NCBI RefSeq assembly: GCF_937891315.1
Contig: NZ_CALAGI010000016.1
Location: 1-13,045, forward strand
Source of the DNA: an uncultured Amaricoccus sp.
GTDB lineage: Bacteria > Pseudomonadota > Alphaproteobacteria > Rhodobacterales > Rhodobacteraceae
DNA: 13,045 nucleotides
Reading direction: 5' to 3'
Shown: positions 1 to 8,044 of the stretch, one piece after another
Numbering within the stretch: the stretch's first letter is position 1
Layout: each line of letters opens with the position of its first letter
Made by a program: the position numbers and the translations under genes
Notes under the pieces: model-generated
The model's input: only the letters and a program-made list of their open reading frames with translations
What the model was told of the DNA's origin: nothing
Database searches by the model: none

Positions 1-376
1 GGAAGGTGACGCGGGTGCTGTCGCCCTCCTCCGCCATCGCGATCACCTCGGCGCGCCCATCGACATGACCCGAGACGATATGGCCGCCGAGTTCGTCGCC
101 GAGGCGGAGCGCGCGCTCGAGATTGACGCGCGAGCCGACGGCCCAGGTGCCGAGATTGGTCCGGGACAGCGTCTCGGCCGAGATATCGACCTCGAACCAG
201 GCGCCCCGTCCCTCGGGCCCGCGGTCAACCACGGTCAGGCAGACGCCGTCGCAGGCGATCGAGGCGCCAAGGGCGATGCCCTCCGGGGCGTAGCTGGCGC
301 GAATCCGTGCGCGAAGGTCGCCCCGATGCTCCAGGCGTTCGATCTCGCCGACGTCGGTGACGATTCCGGTGAACAT
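1..376 (-). CDS. ribE: Riboflavin synthase alpha chain, N-terminal part (cut by window edge)
   Basis: Riboflavin synthase dismutates two molecules of 6,7-dimethyl-8-ribityllumazine into riboflavin and the pyrimidinedione precursor, the last step of riboflavin synthesis in the cytoplasm. Reading in from position 376, the protein opens with the family hallmark MFTGIV, then shows CDGVCLTVV near residue 42 and GGHIVSGHVDG at residues 97-107, the junction between the two lumazine-binding barrels. About 125 residues are visible of a usual length near 200, so the first barrel and the start of the second are present; no stop lies in the window. A GAAAGG Shine-Dalgarno sits 7 bases before the ATG. The next gene upstream on the same strand is parC, not ribD, so ribE may be the first gene of its unit here. 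No FMN riboswitch was seen before it. The symbol ribE follows alphaproteobacterial use; E. coli calls it ribC. Confidence 0.95.
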   Translation of the reverse strand, partial: MFTGIVTDVGEIERLEHRGDLRARIRASYAPEGIALGASIACDGVCLTVVDRGPEGRGAWFEVDISAETLSRTNLGTWAVGSRVNLERALRLGDELGGHIVSGHVDGRAEVIAMAEEGDSTRVTF

Positions 377-441
377 GGCGAGGCCTTTCGTCTTTGCTCT
401 GGTCCTGGAGCGGAGTCCGATCCGGCAGAGCCGGCTCGTCC

Positions 442-512
442 GCTCTAGAGTCTTGATTTAGCGCAATATCTTAGCCACCAGACGATTCCGTCTGGATGGA
501 TATTGCTCTAGA
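442..512. repeat. Palindromic intergenic element with direct-repeat ends
   Basis: A perfect 7-bp stem (CCAGACG 478-484, loop ATTC 485-488, CGTCTGG 489-495) is nested inside a second pair of 8-bp arms (GCAATATC 463-470 and GATATTGC 499-506). The whole is bounded by two direct copies of GCTCTAGA (442-449 and 505-512). It is AT-richer than the flanking DNA. It lies between the parC stop and the ribE start, both minus strand. The nested arms and direct-repeat ends look like a small dispersed palindromic repeat or miniature mobile element; a transcription terminator is possible, but no run of T follows the stem on either strand. That it recurs elsewhere in the genome is an inference. Confidence 0.5.
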
Positions 513-572
513 TCGCGGAGCCCGGCCCGGCAAGGGCGCATCCGCGAACTTTCCCCCGCCGCGAGGGCGACC

Positions 573-603
573 CGCGGCGGATCGACGACAATGGACCGCC
601 GCG
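573..603 (-). terminator. GC-rich hairpin after parC, possible terminator
   Basis: CGCGGCGG (573-580) and CCGCCGCG (596-603) form a perfect 8-bp stem with a 15-base loop, beginning about 20 bases past the parC stop codon. The position suits a terminator of the parC transcript, but no U-rich tract follows on the minus strand, so intrinsic termination is uncertain. Confidence 0.3.
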
Positions 604-623
604 CCGACCGCGGTTGCCCCGGG

Positions 624-2857
<2,234 letters not shown>

Positions 2858-2870
<13 letters not shown>

Positions 2871-3946
2871 AGATGTTGTGTAACGCGCGGCCCTTCGCTG
2901 GTCCAGACGAAAGCCGGGTCGCTGGCGCGCGGCGGCCATCCGAGGTCGGCGGCGACGCGCATGCCGCGCGCGAGATATTCCGGCGCCCGGTCGAGGTCGA
3001 TCATCGCCCCGAGCCGCGCATTGGCTTCCACCGGGGTGAAGGGCACGCGGGCGGCGGCGCTGGCGAAGGTCAGTTCCGAGAACACGGTCCGATCACCACA
3101 TTGCAGGAAATCGACACGGACCTGCAGGAAATCCTCCGACAGCTTGCGCGCATCCTCGAGCATGGTGTCGAGCAGCGCCGGCCTGGGCATCGGCTTCTCG
3201 GGCACTGGCGGCGAGACCTTCCAGTGGAAATCCACCGGCTGCCAGTCGGTGTCGTAGACCATGCGCTTGTAGCCCTTGTCGTCGCGCTCGGTGAGGACGA
3301 GGATGAACTCGGGCCGGCCCATGATGCAGAAGATCTTGTATTCGACCTGATCGGGGCCGCAGGGCAGCAGCTCCTCGACCAGCCACCGCTTGGGAACGTC
3401 GCGATAGTGAAACTCGCCGGTGCGGCGCCACTGGTCATAGCCCATCCAGTCGCGCACCTTGGCGGCGAGCTTCGCGCGCGGGGTACGGGAATGGCCGAAC
3501 TCGATATGATTCTGGCCGCTGCCATAGGAGGATTTCAGGGCGAATTCCGGGGGCAGCTTCGCCGTCGCCAGTTCCTCCGGCGCCTCGCCAGTCGCGATGA
3601 TCCGGGGCGGCGCGATCGTCGCGCCCTTGTACGCGACATAGTCGCGAACCGCGATCTTGTCGGCGACGAGGGTCATCAGCGGATTGGGGTGGTTGAGAAA
3701 CAGCCAGCGGATCTTTTCGTTGAACCAGACCGGCGCCGCGAGGTCGGGCAGGTGGTCGTTGGTCTGGGCATAGGTATAGCTGAGCACGTCCGCGTCCGAC
3801 CGGAACACGGTCTCGTAGACGATCTGCTGAATCGGTCGGCGGACCAAGCCCAGATGTTTGAGCGCCCGCGCGCATCGGCCAACCCAACGGCGACGACGAC
3901 TGATCCGCGCGACATAGGCGTCGCGGTCCACATCGTGGCGGGGCAT
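2858..3946 (-). CDS. TupA-like ATP-grasp protein
   Basis: The 362-residue product matches the TupA-like ATP-grasp family, named after a Bacillus teichuronopeptide gene; ATP-grasp enzymes activate a carboxylate by phosphorylation and join it to an amine or other nucleophile. Visible hallmarks are WFNEKIRWLFLN (74-85) with a following ADK (95-97), the nucleotide-binding stretch FALKSSYGSGQN (135-146), EELL (191-194), EYKIFCIMGRPEF (202-214), a metal-site Asp in VRVDFL (276-281), and FSELTF (289-294) with Glu291. There is no signal peptide or membrane segment, so it should be cytoplasmic; a basic patch lies at residues 14-24. An upstream ATG at 3955 abuts AAGGA directly, whereas the ATG at 3946 lies 9 bases after it, so 3946 was chosen. 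Most relatives sit in surface-polysaccharide clusters; here the gene stands alone upstream of parC and overlaps it by 13 bases. Substrate unknown. Confidence 0.8.
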
Positions 3947-3955
3947 CGACGACAT

Positions 3956-3963
3956 TCCTTCTT
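3956..3963 (-). promoter_or_regulatory. Ribosome binding site that sets the ATP-grasp start
   Basis: On the minus strand AAGAAGGA ends directly at the first possible ATG (3955) but is 9 bases from the second ATG (3946). Normal spacing therefore favours the second ATG as start. Confidence 0.5.
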
Positions 3964-4007
3964 ACAGAACTACTCGTTAAACGGTGAAAACACGGACTGC
4001 CGAGGAT

Positions 4008-4025
4008 GCTCTCCTCAGGGAGAGC
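4008..4025. repeat. Perfect 7-bp hairpin in divergent intergenic region
   Basis: GCTCTCC, loop TCAG, GGAGAGC: a perfect inverted repeat with a four-base loop, about 60 bases upstream of the ATP-grasp start. No T run follows on either strand, so it is not a standard intrinsic terminator. It could be a leader hairpin or an operator. Confidence 0.45.
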
Positions 4026-4298
4026 TCATGGTAACGTCACGCCAGAAAAACGCCATCAGCGCACCGCGATTAACCTTAACATCCCCTGAACACCGGTTGA
4101 AGGGGAGCATCGTCACACGATACCCGGTTCACACGGAAAGACATCCGGAATCTGAGCCGAATGGTGGAATTTTGACCGAAACTTGCCCAGCGTTGCGCGG
4201 CGGATACACAGCGTTCTGCCCGACCCGCCACGCGGGCGGCGAGGTCTCCCAGGAGTTGTCGGAATCGCCCCACGGGCGACCCATGCGAGGCGCCGCGC

Positions 4299-5138
4299 AT
4301 GACGGATGACCGGCGCGCGCTGCTCATCACGGGATGCTCCTCCGGCATCGGACTCGAAGCGGCGCGCATGCTCGCCGCGCGCGGCTGGCGGGTATTCGCG
4401 ACGTGCCGGAAACCCGAGGATTGCGCGCGCCTCTCCGCCGAGGGGCTGGAGAGCTTCCCGCTCGATCTCGCGTCGGAGAACAGCGTCGCGGCGGGCGCGG
4501 AGGAGGCGCTCCGCCGCTGCGACGGGCGGCTCGACGGGCTCTTCAACAATGGCGCCTTCGCGGTGCCGGGCGCGATAGAGGACGTGCCGCGCGCGGCGAT
4601 GCGCGCCATCTTCGAGACCAATCTCTTCGGCCAGCTCGATCTGACCAACCGTGTGCTGCCGGCGATGCGCGCCCGGGGGGCTGGGCGGATCGTGATGAAT
4701 TCCTCGGTTCTCGGCGTGGTGGCGGCACCCTGGCGCGGCGCCTATGTCGCCACGAAATTCGCACTCGAAGGGCTGACCGACACGCTGCGGCTGGAACTCG
4801 CGGGCAGCGGTGTCGAGATCTGCCTGATCGAGCCCGGACCGATCGCCACCGCCTTTCGCCGCAACGCGATCCCGCATTTCGAGGCGCATATCGACTGGCG
4901 CGCCTCGCCACGCGCCGATGCCTACCAGCAAACCCTGATGCCGCGGCTCTATCAGCCGGCGGCGAAGAAGGACCGGTTCGAACTGCCGCCCGCCGCGGTG
5001 GTCGAGAAGCTGATCCACGCGCTCGAAAGCCCCCGGCCGGCGGCGCGCTATCCGGTCACGGTTCCGGCCCGGGCGGCGGGCGCCCTGCGCCGGCTGTTGC
5101 CGACCCGGCTGCTCGATCGCGTGCTGCGCGGGCGCTGA
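4299..5138 (+). CDS. Short-chain dehydrogenase/reductase (classical SDR)
   Basis: A 279-residue NAD(P)-dependent oxidoreductase with the complete classical SDR signature: cofactor motif TGCSSGIG (11-18), Asp56 after the third strand, and catalytic residues Asn108, Ser136, Tyr149 and Lys153 (YVATK). Arg37-Lys38 at the end of the second strand suggest NADP(H) preference. The usual NNAG motif reads NNGA (83-86). After the PG motif (179-180) the C-terminal part is longer than in 250-residue SDRs, with a basic Arg-rich tail, as in 17-beta-hydroxysteroid or retinol dehydrogenase-like SDRs; the substrate cannot be told from this. The start is supported by GAGG 8 bases upstream. It has no same-strand partner and converges on the DUF3303 gene with only 6 bases between stop codons. 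Confidence 0.9.
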   Translation: MTDDRRALLITGCSSGIGLEAARMLAARGWRVFATCRKPEDCARLSAEGLESFPLDLASENSVAAGAEEALRRCDGRLDGLFNNGAFAVPGAIEDVPRAAMRAIFETNLFGQLDLTNRVLPAMRARGAGRIVMNSSVLGVVAAPWRGAYVATKFALEGLTDTLRLELAGSGVEICLIEPGPIATAFRRNAIPHFEAHIDWRASPRADAYQQTLMPRLYQPAAKKDRFELPPAAVVEKLIHALESPRPAARYPVTVPARAAGALRRLLPTRLLDRVLRGR

Positions 5139-5144
5139 GTCCGG

Positions 5145-5453
5145 TCAGACCACCGCGTCGCGCCATTCGACGGCGACGCCGTTCGCCGCCAGGGCCCGAT
5201 CCATGTCGATCACCGGGTCGATGTGGAAATTGAAGCCGGAGAAAGCCGTCGTCGCCTTGTGCACGACGGCGAGATCGTCGGTCTCGAAGACGGCGAAGCC
5301 GCCGGATTCACCCGCGCGGACCACGAATTCGTGGATCGTCACCCCGTCGGGCCGCCGCCATTCGCGCATCAGGTCAAGCGCGCGGACCGTCGCCTCGTCG
5401 TACTCGACCTGGGTTCCGTGGCGCTTGCGCTTCCAGCTCATCACGTATTTCAT
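5145..5453 (-). CDS. DUF3303 family small protein
   Basis: A 102-residue soluble protein of unknown function that resembles the DUF3303 family: it starts MKYVMSW and carries HEFVVRAGESGGFAVFETDD (41-60), then a hydrophobic FNFHIDPVIDMDRA stretch (74-87). The pattern suggests a small alpha-beta fold like dimeric ferredoxin-like barrel proteins, an inference from strand-like alternation only. There are no signal peptide, membrane helix or catalytic motif. A GGGGG tract lies 9 bases before the ATG. It faces the SDR gene end to end and is divergent from the HIG1-type gene, with 165 bases between starts. Confidence 0.8.
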   Translation of the reverse strand: MKYVMSWKRKRHGTQVEYDEATVRALDLMREWRRPDGVTIHEFVVRAGESGGFAVFETDDLAVVHKATTAFSGFNFHIDPVIDMDRALAANGVAVEWRDAVV

Positions 5454-5606
5454 TCGGAATGTCCCCCTCGGCGCATCGTGGCGCTCATGTCACGGAAAAT
5501 TCGTGCTCGGTGGTGGTGGCAAATCGCTTCGAAACAATGCTCTCTGATACCACGGGACGCCGCGATTCTCCAGTTCCTCGCCGGAGGATGGGTGGCGCCT
5601 GCCATG

Positions 5607-5611
5607 AGGAG
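5607..5611 (+). promoter_or_regulatory. Ribosome binding site of the HIG1-type gene
   Basis: AGGAG lies 7 bases before the ATG at 5619 (10 before the adjacent ATG at 5622). It decides the start against an upstream in-frame ATG at 5604, which lies in front of this motif. Confidence 0.6.
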
Positions 5612-5618
5612 CGGCGCG

Positions 5619-5819
5619 ATGATGCGAGATCCCCTGTTCGTGGTGGTGGCGATCGCCTGCCTCGCGGTGGTGGTGGTGCTGATGGTCGGCATTGGCGGCT
5701 TTGCTCGCGGCGGCGACTTCAACCGCAAGTATGCCAACAAGATCATGCGGCTGCGGCTGCTGTTGCAGTTCATCGCCGTGGTTCTTATCGTGCTCTTCGT
5801 CTATCTGACGCGAGGCTGA
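5619..5819 (+). CDS. Twin transmembrane helix small protein, HIG1 domain
   Basis: A 66-residue inner-membrane protein with two hydrophobic helices (about 7-27 and 47-62) joined by a charged loop, GGFARGGDFNRKYANK. The loop runs into R44-x-R46-x3-Q50, a pattern typical of HIG1/Rcf1-type proteins. Mitochondrial relatives associate with cytochrome c oxidase and respiratory supercomplexes; a similar role here is an inference. The frame stays open far upstream, but AGGAG 7 bases ahead of the ATG at 5619 and the family's usual short N-terminus (M-x-DPLF) mark the true start. The adenosyltransferase gene begins 4 bases after its stop, so the two are almost certainly cotranscribed. Confidence 0.88.
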   Translation: MMRDPLFVVVAIACLAVVVVLMVGIGGFARGGDFNRKYANKIMRLRLLLQFIAVVLIVLFVYLTRG

Positions 5820-5823
5820 GGCG

Positions 5824-6396
5824 ATGGTTGTCCTGAACCGGATCTATACCCGGACCGGCGACGCGGGCGACACCGCGCTCGGCAATGGCGCGCGGGTGCC
5901 GAAGCATTCGGCGCGGGTCAATGCCTATGGCACGGTGGACGAACTCAACGCGACGATCGGCCTCGCGCGGCTCTGCGCGGCGGGCGAGTTGGACGAAGGG
6001 CTCGCGCGGATCCAGAACGATCTCTTCGATCTCGGCGCCGATCTCTGCACGCCCGACATCGAGAACGACGCCACGGCGAAATATCCCCGGCTGCGCATGG
6101 TCGCGGCGCAGGTGTCGCGGCTCGAGGCCGAGATCGACGCGCTGAATGCCCGGCTTTCGCCGCTGCGCAGCTTTGTCCTGCCCGGCGGAACGGCGCTCGC
6201 GGCGCATCTCCATCTCTGCCGGACGGTCTGCCGCCGGGCGGAGCGGCTGGTGGTGGAGCTGGCGGGGCTGGAGACAGTGAACGGCGAGACGGTGCGCTAT
6301 CTCAACCGCCTGTCGGACTGGATGTTCGTCGCCGGCCGGATCGCCAACGACGACGGCGCGGCGGACGTGCTCTGGGTGCCCGGCGCCAACCGCTGA
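5824..6396 (+). CDS. Cob(I)alamin adenosyltransferase, PduO type
   Basis: This 190-residue enzyme transfers the adenosyl group of ATP to cob(I)alamin, making the coenzyme adenosylcobalamin in the cytoplasm. It has the family's motifs in order: YTRTGDAGDT (8-17) for ATP binding, Lys27 and Arg31, RVNAYGTVDELN (31-42), FVLPGG (117-122), CRRAER (136-141) and LNRLSDWMF (160-168). Length and motifs are complete, so it should be active. The family usually forms a trimer, each active site lying between subunits. It follows the HIG1-type gene by 4 bases. No cobalamin riboswitch was recognised upstream. No cobalamin-dependent enzyme lies in the window. The symbols pduO, cobO and atr are all used, so none is given. 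Confidence 0.94.
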   Translation: MVVLNRIYTRTGDAGDTALGNGARVPKHSARVNAYGTVDELNATIGLARLCAAGELDEGLARIQNDLFDLGADLCTPDIENDATAKYPRLRMVAAQVSRLEAEIDALNARLSPLRSFVLPGGTALAAHLHLCRTVCRRAERLVVELAGLETVNGETVRYLNRLSDWMFVAGRIANDDGAADVLWVPGANR

Positions 6397-6401
6397 AGCC
6401 C

Positions 6402-6456
6402 TGGTGAGACGACGCGTCGCGGCGCTCACCATTCGGACGCTAACCATTCGGGTGAG
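6402..6456. repeat. Alternating inverted repeats after the adenosyltransferase gene
   Basis: TGGTGAG (6402-6408) can pair with CTCACCA (6425-6431); CTCACC (6425-6430) can also pair with GGTGAG (6451-6456). The first loop holds a perfect palindrome CGACGCGTCG (6410-6419), and ACCATTCGG is repeated at 6428 and 6443. The two main hairpins are mutually exclusive. No T run follows. It may terminate the upstream unit or act as a leader structure. Confidence 0.35.
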
Positions 6457-6463
6457 GGCGCCT

Positions 6464-6491
6464 TTGTAAACGCTTTCGACGGCACTATCTT
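6464..6491 (+). promoter_or_regulatory. Possible sigma-70 promoter for hemolysin III gene
   Basis: TTGTAA (6464-6469), a 16-base spacer, and TATCTT (6486-6491) match the consensus at 4 of 6 bases each. It lies in an AT-richer patch about 50 bases before the start codon. A short GC-rich inverted repeat (GGCGGG 6498-6503, CCCGCC 6517-6522) would lie at the start of the transcript. Confidence 0.35.
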
Positions 6492-6542
6492 CGGGGAGGC
6501 GGGTCCGTTCCGGGGCCCCGCCGTTTCGAAAGGCGCCTCGGG

Positions 6543-7208
6543 ATGCTGTCGCGCGCGCGTGTGCCATTGGTCTACAGTCGGGCGGAGCGGATCTCCGACG
6601 CCGCGGTGCATGTCGCGGGCATTCTCTCGGCCCTGATCGCGGTGCCCGTGCTGATCACGCTTTCCGTCGTCTGGTTCGGCGACCCCGGCACGGTGATGGC
6701 CGCGTCGGTCTATGGCGCGACGCTGCTGGCGATGTTCTGCTGTTCGGCGGTCTACAACATTGTCGCGCTGCCCAACTGGAAGGACGTGCTGCGCCGGGTC
6801 GATCAGTCGGCGATCTATCTCAAGATCGCGGGCACCTATACTCCCATCGCGGTGATGACCGGCACCTCGGCCGGGCTGTTCCTGACCGGGGTCTGGAGCG
6901 GGGCGCTGATCGGCGTGTCGATGATCGTTCTCAGCCCCGCGCGCCTGCGCTGGGCGAGCCTCGCGCTCTATCTCGGCCTCGGCTGGGCCGGCCTCGTCGC
7001 CGGCCAGCAGATGATGGCCGCGCTCAGCCCCGAGGGCTACGCGCTGATCCTGACGGGCGGGGTGCTCTACACGCTCGGTGTAGTCTTCTTCCTGTGGGAG
7101 CGGTTGCCGTTTCACAACACGATCTGGCACGTCTTCGTGCTGGCCGCGACCTGGATCATCTACGCCGCCGTGCTGCTGGAATTCGCGACCCACGCGACCG
7201 TCCGCTGA
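6543..7208 (+). CDS. Hemolysin III / TrhA family (PAQR) membrane protein
   Basis: A 221-residue inner-membrane protein with about seven hydrophobic helices. It has the family's landmarks: SDAAVHVAG near the N-terminus (18-26, His23), SAVYN (68-72), VDQSAIYLKIAGTYTP (86-101), and IWHVFVLAA near the end (194-202). Despite the name, members are not established toxins; the E. coli and Bacillus relatives have been linked to membrane-lipid homeostasis. In most members SxxYH in helix 2 and HxxxH in helix 7 supply putative metal ligands; here these positions read Asn72 and Asn192, leaving only His196, although His191 is adjacent. The gene has its own promoter candidate and is 146 bases past the adenosyltransferase gene. 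It ends 3 bases from the facing gene at 7212. Confidence 0.88.
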   Translation: MLSRARVPLVYSRAERISDAAVHVAGILSALIAVPVLITLSVVWFGDPGTVMAASVYGATLLAMFCCSAVYNIVALPNWKDVLRRVDQSAIYLKIAGTYTPIAVMTGTSAGLFLTGVWSGALIGVSMIVLSPARLRWASLALYLGLGWAGLVAGQQMMAALSPEGYALILTGGVLYTLGVVFFLWERLPFHNTIWHVFVLAATWIIYAAVLLEFATHATVR

Positions 7209-7211
7209 CCG

Positions 7212-7892
7212 CTACCAGACGTCAGACTTCCATGGAATGCCGGCCTGGTCGAGGAAGACCTTGATCGCATTGAACGGATTCGGCGCGTCCTCCGCCACCG
7301 TGAACCGCGCGGCGACCAGCCCGAGCAGGTCCAGCGGCGCGTCGTCCTCGCCCGCCGGACCGAGATCCCGCTCCAGGGCGTCCCGCAGCGCCTCGACATT
7401 GGCGGCGGCCACCGTCGCATACCATTCGCGCGACCCGTCGCCGCTGCCAAAGGCGAGGTCGCCGTTCGTCCGCAGGACGGCGTCGGTTATCCAGCCGCCG
7501 GGCCGCAGCACCACGCGGTCCTTGCGCGCCGGCGGTGGCGCCCACGGCGGCTTCGGCTTGGGCCAAGGCTCGCCCGCGGCCCGCGCCCGCGCCCGGTCGG
7601 TATCCGCGGCGGCGCGCTGGGCGGCGACCAGCCGGTCGAAATCCGCCTCCGTCACCTCGTCGATCCAGGGATCGTTGCCGAACCGCCCCAGGCGGTGCAC
7701 GCAGGTGACCAGCCGGTCCCGCTCCGCGTCGAACACCTCGGCCCCGAACTGGGTCTCGGTCTCCGAGACCCAGACCCGCGCCGCGCGTCCGTGATCGTCG
7801 AAAAAGCGGAAATAGCTGAAGTGAGGTGCTTCCGCCTTTGCCTCCTCCGCCGTCAGCCCGATCGCGGGCCGCTCGGCCGCCTCGTCCGTCAC
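7212..7892 (-). CDS. Hypothetical protein with proline-rich linker
   Basis: I do not recognise this gene. From the chosen GTG at 7892 it encodes 226 soluble residues. An N-terminal half (about 24-100) contains SYFRFFDDHG and FGAEVFDAERDRLVTCVHRLGR. A linker (109-122) alternates Pro, Lys and Trp. A C-terminal half contains GGWITDAVLRTNGDLAFGSG (132-151) and NPFNAIKVFLDQAGIPWKSD (205-224). The two ordered halves around a flexible linker suggest two small domains. The frame stays open to an ATG at 8024, but the extra 44 residues are Arg/Pro-rich and would cover the etfB upstream region, including a 9-bp inverted repeat, so the shorter form is preferred. It has no same-strand partner and is divergent from etfB. 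No signal peptide or membrane helix is seen. Confidence 0.65.
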   Translation of the reverse strand: MTDEAAERPAIGLTAEEAKAEAPHFSYFRFFDDHGRAARVWVSETETQFGAEVFDAERDRLVTCVHRLGRFGNDPWIDEVTEADFDRLVAAQRAAADTDRARARAAGEPWPKPKPPWAPPPARKDRVVLRPGGWITDAVLRTNGDLAFGSGDGSREWYATVAAANVEALRDALERDLGPAGEDDAPLDLLGLVAARFTVAEDAPNPFNAIKVFLDQAGIPWKSDVW

Positions 7893-7918
7893 CGCGCCCG
7901 CCCCCGACGTTCCAACGG

Positions 7919-7952
7919 CTCGACAATGCGGCCGCGCCCGCCGATTGTCGAG
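7919..7952. promoter_or_regulatory. 9-bp inverted repeat upstream of etfB, candidate operator
   Basis: CTCGACAAT (7919-7927) and ATTGTCGAG (7944-7952) are perfect inverted copies separated by 16 GC-rich bases. The centre is about 110 bases before the etfB start and close to the start of the divergent hypothetical gene. AT-rich half-site tips spaced about 25 bp centre to centre suit a dimeric regulator bound on one face, or a hairpin in a leader. The regulator is unknown. Confidence 0.4.
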
Positions 7953-8044
7953 GTTCCGCTTGCGCCAGCCCTTTCCGCCGCTTAGACCGGCCAGCGATCT
8001 CGGCCGCGGGGGCGGTTGCGACATCCGACTCCAAGGGGGTGCCC

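Larger units (their letters stand above)
3947..4298. other. Divergent intergenic region between ATP-grasp gene and SDR gene
   Basis: This 352-base stretch separates two divergently read genes and should carry both promoters. It is AT-richer than its surroundings, with three TTAA motifs (near 3977, 4070 and 4076). It holds a perfect 7-bp hairpin (4008-4025) and a 6-bp inverted repeat (TCCCCT 4082-4087 and AGGGGA 4101-4106). No convincing -35/-10 pair stood out for either gene. An open frame from an ATG at 4028 is not considered a gene. No RNA gene was recognised. Confidence 0.6.

Noticed and set aside
377..623. FMN riboswitch ahead of ribE
   Set aside because: The conserved FMN-element strings and multi-stem layout were not seen; the palindromes present are simple hairpins.
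4028..4309. A 93-residue open frame (ATG at 4028) in the divergent intergenic region, overlapping the SDR start
   Set aside because: Low-complexity, non-domain-like composition, overlap with the SDR start and no recognisable motif. The GGAGAG ahead of the ATG is part of a hairpin and only 2-3 bases away.
5223..5618. N-terminal extension of the HIG1-type protein
   Set aside because: The extension runs antisense through the DUF3303 gene, while the family is only about 65 residues long and a proper ribosome binding site precedes the ATG at 5619.
5454..5618. Cobalamin riboswitch ahead of the HIG1-type/adenosyltransferase unit
   Set aside because: No recognisable cobalamin-element core, and the stretch is only 165 bases shared by two divergent genes.
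7893..8024. Longer start (ATG at 8024) for the hypothetical minus-strand protein
   Set aside because: The extra 44 residues are Arg/Pro-rich, unlike the rest, and would cover the etfB upstream region including a perfect 9-bp inverted repeat. It remains possible.
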